32,582 nt of DNA from assembly GCA_944325665.1 (NCBI GenBank), contig CALVAY010000019.1, forward strand, positions 1 through 32,582, read 5' to 3'. Both the position numbers and the translations under genes were made by a program. Below are positions 15,583 through 25,424 of the stretch, piece by piece (the stretch's first letter is position 1; each line of letters starts with the position of its first letter). The DNA is from Candidatus Gastranaerophilales bacterium. Its GTDB lineage: Bacteria; Cyanobacteriota; Vampirovibrionia; Gastranaerophilales; Gastranaerophilaceae. A model generated the notes under the pieces. That model searched no databases. It was not told the DNA's origin and saw only the letters and a list, made by a program, of their open reading frames with translations.

Positions 15583-17688
15583 TGTCGCACAGACTAAGGC
15601 AACAATAGACATAAGTTTAATTAAAATGTTTAAAGAAGGGCCGGAGGTATCTTTGAAAGGATCACCCACAGTGTCGCCCACAACCGCTGCTGCGTGTTCT
15701 TTTGTGCCTTTGCCGCCAAGATAACCCGTTTCAATGTATTTTTTAGCGTTATCCCAAGCACCGCCTGAGTTTGCCATCATAATAGCAAGACAAACACCTG
15801 AAGCTATTGCGCCCATCAACATACCTGCAAGCGCTTGAGCCCCTGTCATTTTATCCGTAAATGCCGCAACGCCCAAACCAAGTGCCAAAGGCGCAACAAG
15901 AGCAATTAACCCTGGTAAAAACATTTCATAAATAGCGCTTCTTGCTGAAATATCAACGCATTTTGCATACTGCGGCTCGCTTTTACCTTCCATGATACCT
16001 TTAATTTCTCTGAATTGACGTCTGACTTCATCAACCATTTTCTGAGCAGCACGACCGACTGCACCCATGGTTAAAGCGCAGAACAAGAAAGGTAAAACCG
16101 CACCAAAAAGCAAGCCCGCATTTACAAAGGGGTTAAGAATATCAACCTTATCCAAATGTACGACAGTAGCAAAAGCACTTAAAAGTGCGATTGCGGTAAG
16201 TGCAGCAGAGCCTATTGCAAACCCTTTGCCGATTGCAGCCGTTGTGTTTCCGACAGAGTCCAATTTATCCGTTCTTTGGCGAACTTCGCCTTCTAAATTA
16301 GCCATTTGTGCAATACCGCCTGCGTTATCAGAAATCGGGCCGTAAGCGTCAACCGCTACAATCATACCGACAACGGAAAGCATTCCCACAGCCGCCATTG
16401 AAACACCGTAAATACCAAGAGTATAGGCATTTAGACCACCTGCAACAATAAAAGAAATAATTATTGCAGCACAAATTAAAACCACAGGCAAGAAGGTTGA
16501 AATCATACCGACGCCCAAACCTGAAATAATTGTTGTTGCGGGGCCTGTTTTTGTAGCATCCGCAATAGATTTTGTCGGATTATAATCGTAAGAAGTATAA
16601 TATTCCGTTAAAAAGCCTATTAAAGAGCCTGTTATAATACCTGTTAAAATTGCCCAGAAGATTCCCATAAAGTCGGGCAGGAAGAACTTAATTACAAAGT
16701 AAGAAGCAGCAATTAAAATACCCATGGCAATTACCGTGCCTCTTTGAAGTGCGGACATAGGGTCAGAATTTTCACCGACTCTTACAAAGTTTATTGCAAA
16801 AATTGAAGCAAAAATACCAACTGCCGCAATAATTACAGGCAAAAACGCACCTTGAAGGTTCAAGCAAATTGCACCTAAAGTAATAGCCGCAATTATAGAA
16901 CCAATGTAAGATTCAAACAAATCAGCACCCATACCTGCAACGTCGCCTACGTTATCGCCGACATTATCCGCTATAACCGCAGGGTTTCTGTAATCATCCT
17001 CGGGAATACCTGCTTCAACTTTACCAACCAAGTCCGCTCCGACATCGGCAGCTTTTGTATAAATACCGCCGCCAACACGGGCAAAAAGGGCAATTGAACT
17101 TGCACCAAGACCAAAACCGTTTATAATAGCAGGATCTTTATAGATTAAATATAAAACGGATAACCCCAAAAGACCAAGACCGACAACGGTTAAGCCCATA
17201 ACGGCACCGCCTGAGAATGCAATTTTAAAAGCTTTATTTAATGAATTTTTTGCAGCTTCAGTTGTTCTAGAGTTAGATTTTGTCGAAACAACCATACCGA
17301 CAAAACCCGCCAAGGCAGAACATATAGCACCTGAAACAAAGCAAATGCCTGTTTGTAAATCTATAAAATGAACCAAGAAAGAAAAAATTAAAAGTACAAA
17401 CCAAAAAAGAATCTTATATTCTCTTTTTAAAAATGCCATTGCACCTTTAAAGATGTGGCTTGCGATTTTTTTCATATTTTCATCGCCACTGTCTTGATAA
17501 GAGATATTTCTTATCTTTAACAGTGCAAACAAAAGCGCCATAACACCTGCTATTGCACCAATCCAAAGCGAATTTTGAGTTTGAACATCACAAGGGAAAA
17601 GTTTGTAAAAACACAAATAAAGAGCTGCCGCAAAAACAATCCAATAAAGCGTTTTTCTAAAACAGCCATTTAAAAAACCATTTTTCAT
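15571..17688 (-). CDS. hppA: Membrane-bound ion-translocating pyrophosphatase
   Basis: A 705-aa polytopic membrane enzyme that couples pyrophosphate hydrolysis to H+ and/or Na+ export. Around sixteen hydrophobic segments are visible. Signature blocks: [11 protein letters not shown] then [15 protein letters not shown], and near the end G-G-A-W-D-N-A-K-K and [13 protein letters not shown]. The [10 protein letters not shown] sequence has Ala (not Lys) at the position that separates K+-dependent from K+-independent members, so this should be K+-stimulated; H+ versus Na+ transport cannot be decided here. The usual E-D-D-P-R reads E-D-D-Y-R. An extended -10 promoter lies just upstream. Confidence 0.95.
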   Translation of the reverse strand: MKNGFLNGCFRKTLYWIVFAAALYLCFYKLFPCDVQTQNSLWIGAIAGVMALLFALLKIRNISYQDSGDENMKKIASHIFKGAMAFLKREYKILFWFVLLIFSFLVHFIDLQTGICFVSGAICSALAGFVGMVVSTKSNSRTTEAAKNSLNKAFKIAFSGGAVMGLTVVGLGLLGLSVLYLIYKDPAIINGFGLGASSIALFARVGGGIYTKAADVGADLVGKVEAGIPEDDYRNPAVIADNVGDNVGDVAGMGADLFESYIGSIIAAITLGAICLNLQGAFLPVIIAAVGIFASIFAINFVRVGENSDPMSALQRGTVIAMGILIAASYFVIKFFLPDFMGIFWAILTGIITGSLIGFLTEYYTSYDYNPTKSIADATKTGPATTIISGLGVGMISTFLPVVLICAAIIISFIVAGGLNAYTLGIYGVSMAAVGMLSVVGMIVAVDAYGPISDNAGGIAQMANLEGEVRQRTDKLDSVGNTTAAIGKGFAIGSAALTAIALLSAFATVVHLDKVDILNPFVNAGLLFGAVLPFLFCALTMGAVGRAAQKMVDEVRRQFREIKGIMEGKSEPQYAKCVDISARSAIYEMFLPGLIALVAPLALGLGVAAFTDKMTGAQALAGMLMGAIASGVCLAIMMANSGGAWDNAKKYIETGYLGGKGTKEHAAAVVGDTVGDPFKDTSGPSLNILIKLMSIVALVCATLFI

Positions 17689-17723
17689 TTTTTCTTCCTA
17701 TCCATTTTCTATCCGACTGCTAA

Positions 17724-17732
17724 ATTATAACA
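17724..17732 (-). promoter_or_regulatory. Extended -10 promoter of hppA
   Basis: Minus-strand TG-T-TATAAT, about 36 bp before the hppA ATG and next to the stop codon of the upstream lipoprotein gene. Confidence 0.5.
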
Positions 17733-17733
17733 T

Positions 17734-18540
17734 TTATAATTCAGGGTGTAAATTCGGAATCCACTTATCTTTTATCCTGTTTAAAATACCTTTTTGCTGC
17801 ATATAATTCAAAGCGGAATTAACCTCGTCAAGCAGCTCTTGACTTTCTTCACCCTGTCTTAGGGCGACACTGTAATACTCTCTTGTATATCTTTTGGGCA
17901 AAATTTTATACCCGTTTGATTGACTTAAAAGTCCGTATAAAATACCGTCATCAGCCAATATTGCTTCAATTTCACCCGTTTTTAACAAATTAAATATCTC
18001 AGGATAAGTTTTTGCAGCCCTTAAGTTCGCAGCGGGCGCAAGCTGTCTGATTGCTTTTTCCCCTGTTGTGCCCAAAACAAAACCGACATTTTTACCGTTT
18101 AAATCGCTGAGGGAATATATTTTTGAGTTAGCTTTTACCATAATTGCTTGCCCTGCAACAAAATACGGGGTTGAAAAAGCCACAACACTTTTCCTTGAAG
18201 GGGTTACACTCATTGCTGCAATTATCATATCGACTTTTTTTGTGTTTAAGTCGGTAATTCTGCTCTGAGGAGTAACAAACACAAATTCAACCGCATTCTC
18301 ATCCCCTAAAATATGCTTTGCTATGCCTTTTGCAACATCAATATCAAAACCCTGCGGGATATTGTTTTCATCTAAAAAGCCAAAAGGTCGTGAGTCGTCT
18401 TTTACGCCGACTACAATTTTGTTCATCATTTTTGCGTGCGATAGGGCATTTTCACCCTTTTTGATAAACTTAAACTCGCAACCCGACAACATAAAAAGTG
18501 AAAAAAGTATAACGATTGTAATTAAAATTAGATTTTTCAT
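17734..18540 (-). CDS. Amino-acid ABC transporter substrate-binding lipoprotein
   Basis: A 268-aa extracytoplasmic solute-binding protein of the family-3 (polar amino acid) type. Residues 1-21 form a lipoprotein signal ending in L-S-G-C, with C21 the lipidation site. The family-3 signature is visible in G-F-L-D-E-N-N-I-P-Q-G-F-D-I-D-V-A, followed by D-M-I-I-A-A-M-S-V-T-P-S-R and F-S-T-P-Y-F-V-A-G-Q. The ligand-contacting Arg in T-P-S-R-K is present. No permease or ATPase gene is adjacent, so its transporter partners are encoded elsewhere. Divergent from the yitT-like gene with only 24 bp between the start codons. Confidence 0.9.
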   Translation of the reverse strand: MKNLILITIVILFSLFMLSGCEFKFIKKGENALSHAKMMNKIVVGVKDDSRPFGFLDENNIPQGFDIDVAKGIAKHILGDENAVEFVFVTPQSRITDLNTKKVDMIIAAMSVTPSRKSVVAFSTPYFVAGQAIMVKANSKIYSLSDLNGKNVGFVLGTTGEKAIRQLAPAANLRAAKTYPEIFNLLKTGEIEAILADDGILYGLLSQSNGYKILPKRYTREYYSVALRQGEESQELLDEVNSALNYMQQKGILNRIKDKWIPNLHPEL

Positions 18541-18564
18541 CGTAAATATTGTATCATAAAAATT

Positions 18565-19398
18565 ATGAAGAGGCTTATTTTAAAATTAGTTTTTATTACT
18601 TTGGGCGCATTTCTTGCAGCGTTTGCAATTGAAGGCTTTTTAGTTCCAAACCAAGTAATTGACGGCGGTATTGTCGGTATTTCAATGATGATTAGCTACC
18701 TGACAAAGATTAACTTAGGTCTTTTACTTTTTGTTTTAAATATTCCCTTTATTGCGCTCGCTTACCAGCTTTGGGGCAAAATGTTTATTTTCCAGACATT
18801 TTATGCCGTAAGTGTTTTTGCGCTTTTTGTAAACTTAGTCGGCGGTAAAATCGGCATTGTAACGCAAGACGGACTGCTTGTCGCTGTTTTTGGCGGAATG
18901 ATTTTAGGTGCGGGAGTAGGCTTGGTATTAAAAAATAACGGTTCGCTTGACGGCACGGAAATTTTGGCTATTACACTGACAAAAAAATTCCCTGTATCGG
19001 TCGGCGGAATAATAATGTTTGTAAATGTCTTTATTTACACCTGTGCAGGCTTTGTTTACGGTTGGGATAAAGCTATGTATTCAACTTTAACCTACTTTAC
19101 GGCCTCAAGAGTAATAGATACGGTTCTTCAGGGCTTAAACGAATCTAAGTCAATTTTTGTAATTTCAGAAAAAATAGACGAAATCGGCAAGCTCATTATG
19201 ACCCAACTTGACAAAAGTGTTACATACATCGATGCTCAAGGCGGTTACAGCGGCGCTAAGAAAAAAATGCTATACTGCGTTATTCCAAGACTTGAGCTTA
19301 CAAAATTAAAAGATATTGTTAATCAAACCGACCCTGAAGCCTTTATTGCTATTGAAAATGTCCATGAGGTTGATGGAAAAAGAATTAAAAAATATTAA
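18565..19398 (+). CDS. YitT family membrane protein
   Basis: A 277-aa protein with five or six N-terminal membrane helices (DUF161/YitT_membrane; begins with G-A-F-L-A-A-F-A-I-E-G-F-L-V-P-N) and a C-terminal soluble DUF2179 domain from about residue 205 (I-S-E-K-I-D-E-I-G-K-L-I ... G-G-Y-S-G). The family is widespread; its transport function is unproven. There is no Shine-Dalgarno sequence; a TATCAT at 18552-18557 is so close to the ATG that the mRNA may be leaderless. Followed after 51 bp by dnaJ on the same strand. Confidence 0.88.
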   Translation: MKRLILKLVFITLGAFLAAFAIEGFLVPNQVIDGGIVGISMMISYLTKINLGLLLFVLNIPFIALAYQLWGKMFIFQTFYAVSVFALFVNLVGGKIGIVTQDGLLVAVFGGMILGAGVGLVLKNNGSLDGTEILAITLTKKFPVSVGGIIMFVNVFIYTCAGFVYGWDKAMYSTLTYFTASRVIDTVLQGLNESKSIFVISEKIDEIGKLIMTQLDKSVTYIDAQGGYSGAKKKMLYCVIPRLELTKLKDIVNQTDPEAFIAIENVHEVDGKRIKKY

Positions 19399-19449
19399 AT
19401 TAAGATTAATTTCTGACTGATTTCTCAAAATAAATATTAATATATTAAT

Positions 19450-20499
19450 ATGAAATACAAAGATTATTATGAAATTTTAGGCGTAAGCCGTAATGAAACA
19501 CAGGCAAATATTAAATCTGCCTACCGTAAACTTGCAAGAAAATATCACCCCGATGTCAACAAAGAAAAGGGTGCAGCTGAAAAGTTTAAAGATATAAATG
19601 AAGCTTACGAGGTTTTAGGCGACGCCGAAAAAAGAAAAAGATACGATATGCTCGGCTCTAACTGGCAACAAGGGGCAGATTTCACTCCGCCGCCGGGGTT
19701 TGAAGGTTTTAACTTTTCAAACTTTTCTCAAGGTGGCTCAAGCTACTCCTCGGGCGGTTTTTCAGACTTTTTCAGTGCAATTTTCGGCGATATTTTAAAT
19801 GCGCAATCTCAAAAGTCTTCAAACGCTTACCAGCAGTTTAACTTTGGGGGAAATGATTTCTCTCAATTTTACTCTCAAAATCAAGGTGCACAAAGAAAAG
19901 CTCAAAATGCTCAGAAAAAAGAAAATCTCGACATTTCGCAAAATCTTGTGTTAAATGTTGAAGATTTAATTAAAAACCCGACAAAATCAATACGAGTTAA
20001 CTATTTTGAGCCTTGCAGGTACTGCCCGAGTACAAAAGGCGGTTTTTGCACACATTGCGCAGGAACAGGACTTGAAAAAATCACAAAAAACTTGTCCGTA
20101 AAAATTCCAAAGTTTGTAAAAGAAGGTCAAAAAATCAGACTTAAAAATGAAGGAAAAGCTGACAGCTACGGCAACAAGGGCGATTTGTACTTAACAATTA
20201 AAATTAAAGACCCAAACTACACTGTTTTAGGGGATGATTTGGAAAAAGAAATTGAAATTCTCCCTTGGGAAGCGGTTTTAGGTACTAAAAAGGAAATTGT
20301 AACTCCTCAAGGCAAAATCAATATAACTATTCCAAAAAATACCGACAGTGCAAAAGTCTTAAGGCTAAAGGGTCTTGGTCTGCCTAAAAAAGACGGCTCT
20401 TTGGGCAATTTGAACGTAAAAATCAAAATTAACATACCCAAAGAAATCTCAAAAGAAGCTTTGGATTTGTACGAAAAACTCAGCAAAATTAACAGCTAG
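19450..20499 (+). CDS. DnaJ/Hsp40 co-chaperone with a two-motif zinc region
   Basis: A 349-aa J-domain protein that stimulates DnaK ATPase. The J domain occupies residues 1-70 with H33-P34-D35; a glycine/phenylalanine-rich linker runs to about 150. The cysteine region has only two C-x2-C motifs (C189/C192 and C200/C203, the latter followed by A-G-T-G) instead of the four of canonical DnaJ, so at most one zinc site. Two beta-rich substrate-binding domains follow ([15 protein letters not shown] and I-T-I-P-K-N-T-D). It is therefore intermediate between DnaJ and CbpA types. No grpE or dnaK is adjacent. The last 11 bp overlap the converging etfA. Confidence 0.92.
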   Translation: MKYKDYYEILGVSRNETQANIKSAYRKLARKYHPDVNKEKGAAEKFKDINEAYEVLGDAEKRKRYDMLGSNWQQGADFTPPPGFEGFNFSNFSQGGSSYSSGGFSDFFSAIFGDILNAQSQKSSNAYQQFNFGGNDFSQFYSQNQGAQRKAQNAQKKENLDISQNLVLNVEDLIKNPTKSIRVNYFEPCRYCPSTKGGFCTHCAGTGLEKITKNLSVKIPKFVKEGQKIRLKNEGKADSYGNKGDLYLTIKIKDPNYTVLGDDLEKEIEILPWEAVLGTKKEIVTPQGKINITIPKNTDSAKVLRLKGLGLPKKDGSLGNLNVKIKINIPKEISKEALDLYEKLSKINS

Positions 20500-21505
20500 A
20501 AAGCTTTTTAAGCATTTCATCGATAATTTCAACTGCGTCTGCAACAATTTTGTAGTCGCAGTTTTCAAATATCGGTGCATTTTGGTCCTTATTTATTGCA
20601 ACAACTTTGCTTGAAGCGCTCATGCCTGAAATATGATGAACCGCCCCTGACACCCCAAAAGCAACGTATAGGTCAGGGCAAACGGTCTTGCCTGTTTGTC
20701 CCACCTGAATTTCCTGCTCGGCAAGTCCTAAATCCACTGCCCCTCTTGAAGCAGCAAGAGAAATGCCTAAAATTTCAGTAAGTCTTCTTAATTTTTCAAA
20801 ATTTTCTTTTGTTTTAAGACCCTTTCCGCCACAGAAAATAACTTTAGCATCTTCAAGGGTGCTTTTTTTAATCTCGTTTGCAATAAATTCAACATTTTTA
20901 ATTGGCGAAGGAGTTTCAAATAAATGCGCAAGAGGGATTTCCTCGCACCTTGTTGTGTAATTTTCAAGAGCGGATTTAGTTATTACACCTTGCCTAAAGG
21001 TTGCACACTGCGGGTTTTCCTTACATAAAATTGTTGCCATTAAAACCCCGCCGAAAGTCGGCCTTGTAGCGGCAAGTTTTACCTTGTCTTTTTCTTTAAT
21101 TAAATTGCAAGAGGTGCAATCTGCCGTCAAGCCTGTTTGAAGCCTTGAGGTTACGCTTGGAGCAAGCTCTCTGCCGACAGTTGAAGCCGGAAATAAAACA
21201 ATTTCAGGATTTTTCATCTTAATTAGCTCTAAAATCGCACTGCTAAAATATGTTAAATTGTAATCCCTTAATTTTTCATTTTTAACGTAGAAAATATTAT
21301 CTGCGCCATATTTTGCAAGCATATTAAAATCAGCATCGATGCCTGAATCCAAAACTGTTGCACAAACTTCAAGTTCAAAATTATAATTTTCTCTTGCCTG
21401 CCTTTTAAGCTCTACTGCCAAAGTTAAAAGCTCAAAAGTTAAATCACTAAAGACATTTTGATTTTTTTTATATTCCGTAATAACGAAAATTTTTCTATCA
21501 GCCAT
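20489..21505 (-). CDS. etfA: Electron transfer flavoprotein alpha subunit
   Basis: A 338-aa FAD-binding subunit that, with EtfB, carries electrons between flavoprotein dehydrogenases and the quinone pool or ferredoxin. The C-terminal FAD domain is clear: S-R-G-A-V-D-L-G ... [29 protein letters not shown] (written in parts from residue about 252 on) and [11 protein letters not shown]. It starts inside etfB (8-bp overlap), so the pair is translationally coupled. No acyl-CoA dehydrogenase or ETF-quinone oxidoreductase gene is adjacent; bifurcating versus ordinary type cannot be decided by eye. Tail overlaps dnaJ by 11 bp. Confidence 0.95.
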   Translation of the reverse strand: MADRKIFVITEYKKNQNVFSDLTFELLTLAVELKRQARENYNFELEVCATVLDSGIDADFNMLAKYGADNIFYVKNEKLRDYNLTYFSSAILELIKMKNPEIVLFPASTVGRELAPSVTSRLQTGLTADCTSCNLIKEKDKVKLAATRPTFGGVLMATILCKENPQCATFRQGVITKSALENYTTRCEEIPLAHLFETPSPIKNVEFIANEIKKSTLEDAKVIFCGGKGLKTKENFEKLRRLTEILGISLAASRGAVDLGLAEQEIQVGQTGKTVCPDLYVAFGVSGAVHHISGMSASSKVVAINKDQNAPIFENCDYKIVADAVEIIDEMLKKLSSC

Positions 21506-22280
21506 TTTTACCCCCGTTTTTGGTTAGATTAATTAAAAAATCAGGGATGTTATATTTAATCTCCTGTGCATCTCTTTGATGCTCAAGTTTAAACGCCTTA
21601 AAAACGTATGTGGGAGAGCCTAAAATACCTGTTTGAGTTTTATCCAATTCAAGATCAGACAAATTATACTCTTTAATTCCGATTTCTTGAGAGCGCATGT
21701 AATCTTTTACATATAGCGGTTTTATAGGCTCATCACCCTTTAGAACACAAGCCACAGAAGGGTTTTTGACCTCTAGGATATTAACGCCGTCTTTTAAAAC
21801 CTGCTTAAATATGGACATTTTAATATCACAATTTATTATCTGACCCACATTTGTAACAACGGGAATATCCAACATGCCTGCAATAGTCGGACCTGTTTGA
21901 GCGGTATCTCCGTCTTGGGCATATTGACCGCAGATAATAAGGCTGCATTTTGGAAACAATTTTTTAATTGCGCTTGAAATTACTCTTCCCGTTGCAAGAG
22001 TATCAGAAGCGCTAAAAGCTTTATCGCAGAGCAAAACAGCCTCATCACAGCCCCTTGCAAGAGCATAATTCAGAACGTTTTTTGCCTGACTTGGCCCCAT
22101 GGTTATTGCCGTTATTTTTGCATTTTTAAACTTTTCTCTGATTTTAAAAGCAGCCTCAAGTGCGTAATTATCGCACGGGTTTAAAATAGAGACCATACCT
22201 TCCCTTTGAAGATTGTTCTCTTTTGTCCATTTAATATTATTCGTGTCAGGTACTTGTTTTATGCAAACTACAATCTGCAA
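21498..22280 (-). CDS. etfB: Electron transfer flavoprotein beta subunit
   Basis: A 260-aa partner of EtfA with the family start V-V-C-I-K-Q-V-P-D-T and the A-L-A-R-G-C-D-E-A-V-L-L block, then G-R-V-I-S-S-A-I and G-Q-Y-A-Q-D-G-D-T-A-Q-T-G-P adenine-nucleotide loop. It begins with TTG at 22280: GGAG (22290-22287) stands 6 bases before it and the family starts exactly here, while no ATG fits. An extended -10 promoter precedes it. Confidence 0.95.
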   Translation of the reverse strand: MQIVVCIKQVPDTNNIKWTKENNLQREGMVSILNPCDNYALEAAFKIREKFKNAKITAITMGPSQAKNVLNYALARGCDEAVLLCDKAFSASDTLATGRVISSAIKKLFPKCSLIICGQYAQDGDTAQTGPTIAGMLDIPVVTNVGQIINCDIKMSIFKQVLKDGVNILEVKNPSVACVLKGDEPIKPLYVKDYMRSQEIGIKEYNLSDLELDKTQTGILGSPTYVFKAFKLEHQRDAQEIKYNIPDFLINLTKNGGKNG

Positions 22281-22306
22281 TTTTATCTCCGAGTTAATTT
22301 TTGTAA

Positions 22307-22315
22307 ATTATAACA
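22307..22315 (-). promoter_or_regulatory. Extended -10 promoter of etfBA
   Basis: Minus-strand TG-T-TATAAT, 26 bp before the TTG start; the -35 region is poor, as usual for extended -10 promoters. The same TGTTATAAT string precedes hppA. Confidence 0.6.
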
Positions 22316-22427
22316 CATTTGAAATATCGCCGCATTGTACTAATATATTACTTTTTAAAATTTAGAAAAGGCAAATTTTTCATACACTTTGTTTTTATAA
22401 TAATATACAAGCCAAGGCACAACTGTA

Positions 22428-24494
22428 ATGATCTCAAGCAATTACCAACAACAACTGAATTACGGAGCAATAAAAGACAGAGTTCCTCAAAATATTGGGG
22501 ATAAGCTGCCGCCAAGTGTTCAAAATTACGACGTAAGAGAAAGTGTCGGAGAAAACACTGCGGTTAAAGCTGCAAAAAATGCTAACATGGAGCCTGTTAC
22601 AATCGCTATGACGGGCGGACTTTGGCTTGCATTTGCTCAAATTTGCCAACATTTGAATAATAAACTGAATGCGAACTGGGAAAACAGCTGGCTTGGTAAA
22701 ATAGGTAAGAAATTTGACGGAATTTCAAATAAATTAAACATCGGTAAAAATCAAAGTAAATTCAGAAGCTTTGTTTCAAACATTACCGATAAATCTAAAA
22801 TTTTAAGAACCCTAAAAACACCTACAAGACCTCAAAACTCCATGGCAATAACTCAAGCAAGAGGTATAACAGGATATGTTATGTCCGACGTATCTTCAAT
22901 GCTTGGTTATCACTTAAAAAACGGTCATGGTGATGATATTTTAAATTTGGTTAACGGTATGGCGGACTTCAAAGGCAAAACCGGCGAAGAAGCTTTATCT
23001 TATATTGATGACTTATTTAAAAACTGCGAAGTAAATTCGGACAAAATTAAGGAACTTGTTCAAAGACTGAGCAAATCCGACATATCAGTTTCCGTTGATA
23101 ATTTGTTTAAAGGTAAAAAATTCGCAATTCCAAACATACCATTCTTGAAGAGAAAAGGCTCTTTTAAAGAAATGGCAAATAAATTGAATGCTGTTTTATC
23201 CGACACTGCTTTAGGAAAACAAGCTACAAATATCGGTAAATCAATGCCAAAACAAGTCCTAAAAGCACTTGAAGGCTTAACTAACGGCGGTGCGGGCGGT
23301 AAATTGATGATTGTTATTCAAGCATCAATCTTTGCTCAAGCAATTAAAAAGGCAATGGATGCTCCTGAGGGCGAAAAAATGTCCACCTTCACGGAAAACA
23401 TTGCAAATGACTTTGGATTTTTCTTATCCTTACCTTTCCAAGTTAAGGCTTCACATGCTATTGGCGGCTTAAAATACATTGGAATTAACGGTGCTAAAAA
23501 CGCAAGCGAACAAGTAGCAAACGTTCAAACGTATCGCAACATGATAAAAGAATTGAACGAAAAAGTTGCAAAAGGCACTATTTCAAGCATAGACTACATA
23601 AAAGAAAAAGACGCAATCAAAAACTTCTTAAAAGGCGATTCCAAATGGTATCATAAACCGCTAAAAGCTCTTGGTAAGTTCTTCTCAACAGGACTTGACG
23701 AAGAAACAATTAAACCGTTTATTAATAATGCCGATAAATCCTTATCAGCAGGAGCATTCAACAAATTTAGAGGCATTGTAAATAAAATCAAAGGTCCCGG
23801 AATTGGTACCGTCTTAAGATTTGCAGTAGGTACAATGGTTGTAGGTCCTATTATTGCAAAAGGTGTTACTAAAGTTTCTCATCTTATCTTTGGCAGACCT
23901 TCAAAATCTGTCCTTGATGAAGATAAAACAGAAGAAAAAGTGCAAGATAACGGTGCAAATAATCCTTTGAATATGAGCGAAGAAGAGTTAATGCAAAAAC
24001 TTGCCGCTCATCCTGAGATTATTCAAAAAATGCAAAATGATCCAAAATTTGCACAAGAAATTTTAAATAACCCCGAGTTGTTTAAAAAGTATTTGAATGG
24101 TGAAATTAAAATTGATAGTACAAATAATAACCCTGAAATTTTAAACTCAAAATACATTGTAAAACCGCAACAAACTACTCAAGGCACGGTTGCGCCAAAC
24201 CCGCAGAATCCTTTAACATCACAGCCAAACAGCCAAATGAGCGCTATTAACAACAATCCTTCTCAAAGCAAAATGGATTTATTTGGCTTAGGTAAAAAAG
24301 ATAAAGAAGAAAACGCTGAAGATGCAACTCAACAAGAGCAAGACCCGCTTGAGCCAAAGAGAACCTACATCCCTTCATCTCAATGCACAATCGGCAAAAC
24401 AAATGAAGAAGAGGCTCTTAACAGTGAAGTTGCCAACGCAATTTCAAGAGCGGACAGAGTTGAGCAAGAAGCACTAAAAAGACTTGGCATGTAG
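22428..24494 (+). CDS. Unknown 688-aa membrane-associated protein with DP/STI1-like repeats
   Basis: Not recognised as any named family. It lacks a signal peptide and starts with a polar, Gln-rich stretch. Hydrophobic segments occur at about residues 57-76 (V-T-I-A-M-T-G-G-L-W-L-A-F-A-Q), near 285-305, and at 458-482, so it may be embedded in or cross a membrane. Residues 516-561 hold three consecutive helical units of the H-P-E-I-I-Q-K-M / D-P-K-F-A-Q-E-I-L / N-P-E-L-F-K-K-Y-L type, resembling DP (STI1-like) chaperone-adaptor repeats. The last 120 residues are Asn/Gln/Ser-rich and probably disordered. ATG at 22428 has AAGG ten bases upstream. Single-gene unit, converging on the methyltransferase with 3 bp between stops. 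Confidence 0.75.
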   Translation: MISSNYQQQLNYGAIKDRVPQNIGDKLPPSVQNYDVRESVGENTAVKAAKNANMEPVTIAMTGGLWLAFAQICQHLNNKLNANWENSWLGKIGKKFDGISNKLNIGKNQSKFRSFVSNITDKSKILRTLKTPTRPQNSMAITQARGITGYVMSDVSSMLGYHLKNGHGDDILNLVNGMADFKGKTGEEALSYIDDLFKNCEVNSDKIKELVQRLSKSDISVSVDNLFKGKKFAIPNIPFLKRKGSFKEMANKLNAVLSDTALGKQATNIGKSMPKQVLKALEGLTNGGAGGKLMIVIQASIFAQAIKKAMDAPEGEKMSTFTENIANDFGFFLSLPFQVKASHAIGGLKYIGINGAKNASEQVANVQTYRNMIKELNEKVAKGTISSIDYIKEKDAIKNFLKGDSKWYHKPLKALGKFFSTGLDEETIKPFINNADKSLSAGAFNKFRGIVNKIKGPGIGTVLRFAVGTMVVGPIIAKGVTKVSHLIFGRPSKSVLDEDKTEEKVQDNGANNPLNMSEEELMQKLAAHPEIIQKMQNDPKFAQEILNNPELFKKYLNGEIKIDSTNNNPEILNSKYIVKPQQTTQGTVAPNPQNPLTSQPNSQMSAINNNPSQSKMDLFGLGKKDKEENAEDATQQEQDPLEPKRTYIPSSQCTIGKTNEEEALNSEVANAISRADRVEQEALKRLGM

Positions 24495-24497
24495 TTT

Positions 24498-25367
24498 TTA
24501 GACTTTTTGAAGAATTATTATGTATTCATGTTCAAAAATATAAAAACCACCCGCAAGCGCACGGTAGCGCCACAAGTTTGCAGTTTTTCCTTTTGCTCTT
24601 TCGTTTCCGGTGATGTTTTTTACAATTACCGCTTTTGTAATAAAACCAAGCTCTTCCATGCGTCTTTGACATTCAAAGCTTAGGTTTATGTGGCGCGAGT
24701 TTGCATATTTATCACCTATAATAAGCGCTGCAAATCTGCCTTTTTCAAGCAGGTCATAACCGTTTTTTGCAACCTTTTTAAACAGTTCATAAAATTCTTC
24801 CGTCGTTGCACAGTTTGAAAGGTCTTCTTTTCTGTCTGAAAATTTTATAATGTCATCATAAGGCGGATGCAAAACAAGGAATTGAGCAGATTTTTTGCCC
24901 ATAATCTCTAAACGGGCCTCAACTTTTTCCTTTGCAAGCTCTGAAGCACTATCAGCACAGATTATGTTCATTTTAGATACAAGTTCGCGTTTGGAAAATT
25001 TCTTTGAAACATAATCTACCATATCTTCTTTAAGCTCAACGCCTATACATCTTCTGCCCATATTAAGAGCCTCAATGCCTGATGTACCTGAGCCAAAAAA
25101 CAAATCAAGCACAACATCATCTTTTTTGGTAAAACGTTCAAAAAGCTGTGTTGCAATTTGAGGGATGTAGTTACCGTGGTAGTCATAGCTGTGCCCGTTT
25201 GATTTATCACGAGAAGCAAACTCCCACAGAGTACCTGTTTTAATGTGAGAATAAAGTTTCCAGTTATTCAGGTCAATATCACTGTATGGCTTAGTTTTAG
25301 GGGGCTTAACTACCCTTAAACCGCCTTGTTTTTCTATATCAATTTTACTTTTTAAATTCCCTGCCAT
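24498..25367 (-). CDS. Orphan site-specific DNA methyltransferase (N4-C/N6-A type)
   Basis: A 289-aa SAM-dependent methyltransferase. Order of motifs: a region with H-G-N-Y-I-P-Q-I-A, then motif I D-L-F-F-G-S-G-T-S-G-I-E-A, then V-E-L at the SAM ribose position, then the catalytic motif IV as H-P-P-Y-D (D/N/S-P-P-Y class). The first position of motif IV is His instead of Asp/Asn/Ser, a notable variation. Start taken at 25367, which has GGGGAG eight bases upstream, instead of an ATG 36 bp earlier. No restriction nuclease or specificity gene is next to it. An RNA-methylating role for this fold is an alternative. Confidence 0.75.
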   Translation of the reverse strand: MAGNLKSKIDIEKQGGLRVVKPPKTKPYSDIDLNNWKLYSHIKTGTLWEFASRDKSNGHSYDYHGNYIPQIATQLFERFTKKDDVVLDLFFGSGTSGIEALNMGRRCIGVELKEDMVDYVSKKFSKRELVSKMNIICADSASELAKEKVEARLEIMGKKSAQFLVLHPPYDDIIKFSDRKEDLSNCATTEEFYELFKKVAKNGYDLLEKGRFAALIIGDKYANSRHINLSFECQRRMEELGFITKAVIVKNITGNERAKGKTANLWRYRALAGGFYIFEHEYIIILQKV

Positions 25368-25424
25368 ACTAAACTCCCCACAGTATATGAATACTATATA
25401 CATATGTTGAGTATTTTAAATCAT

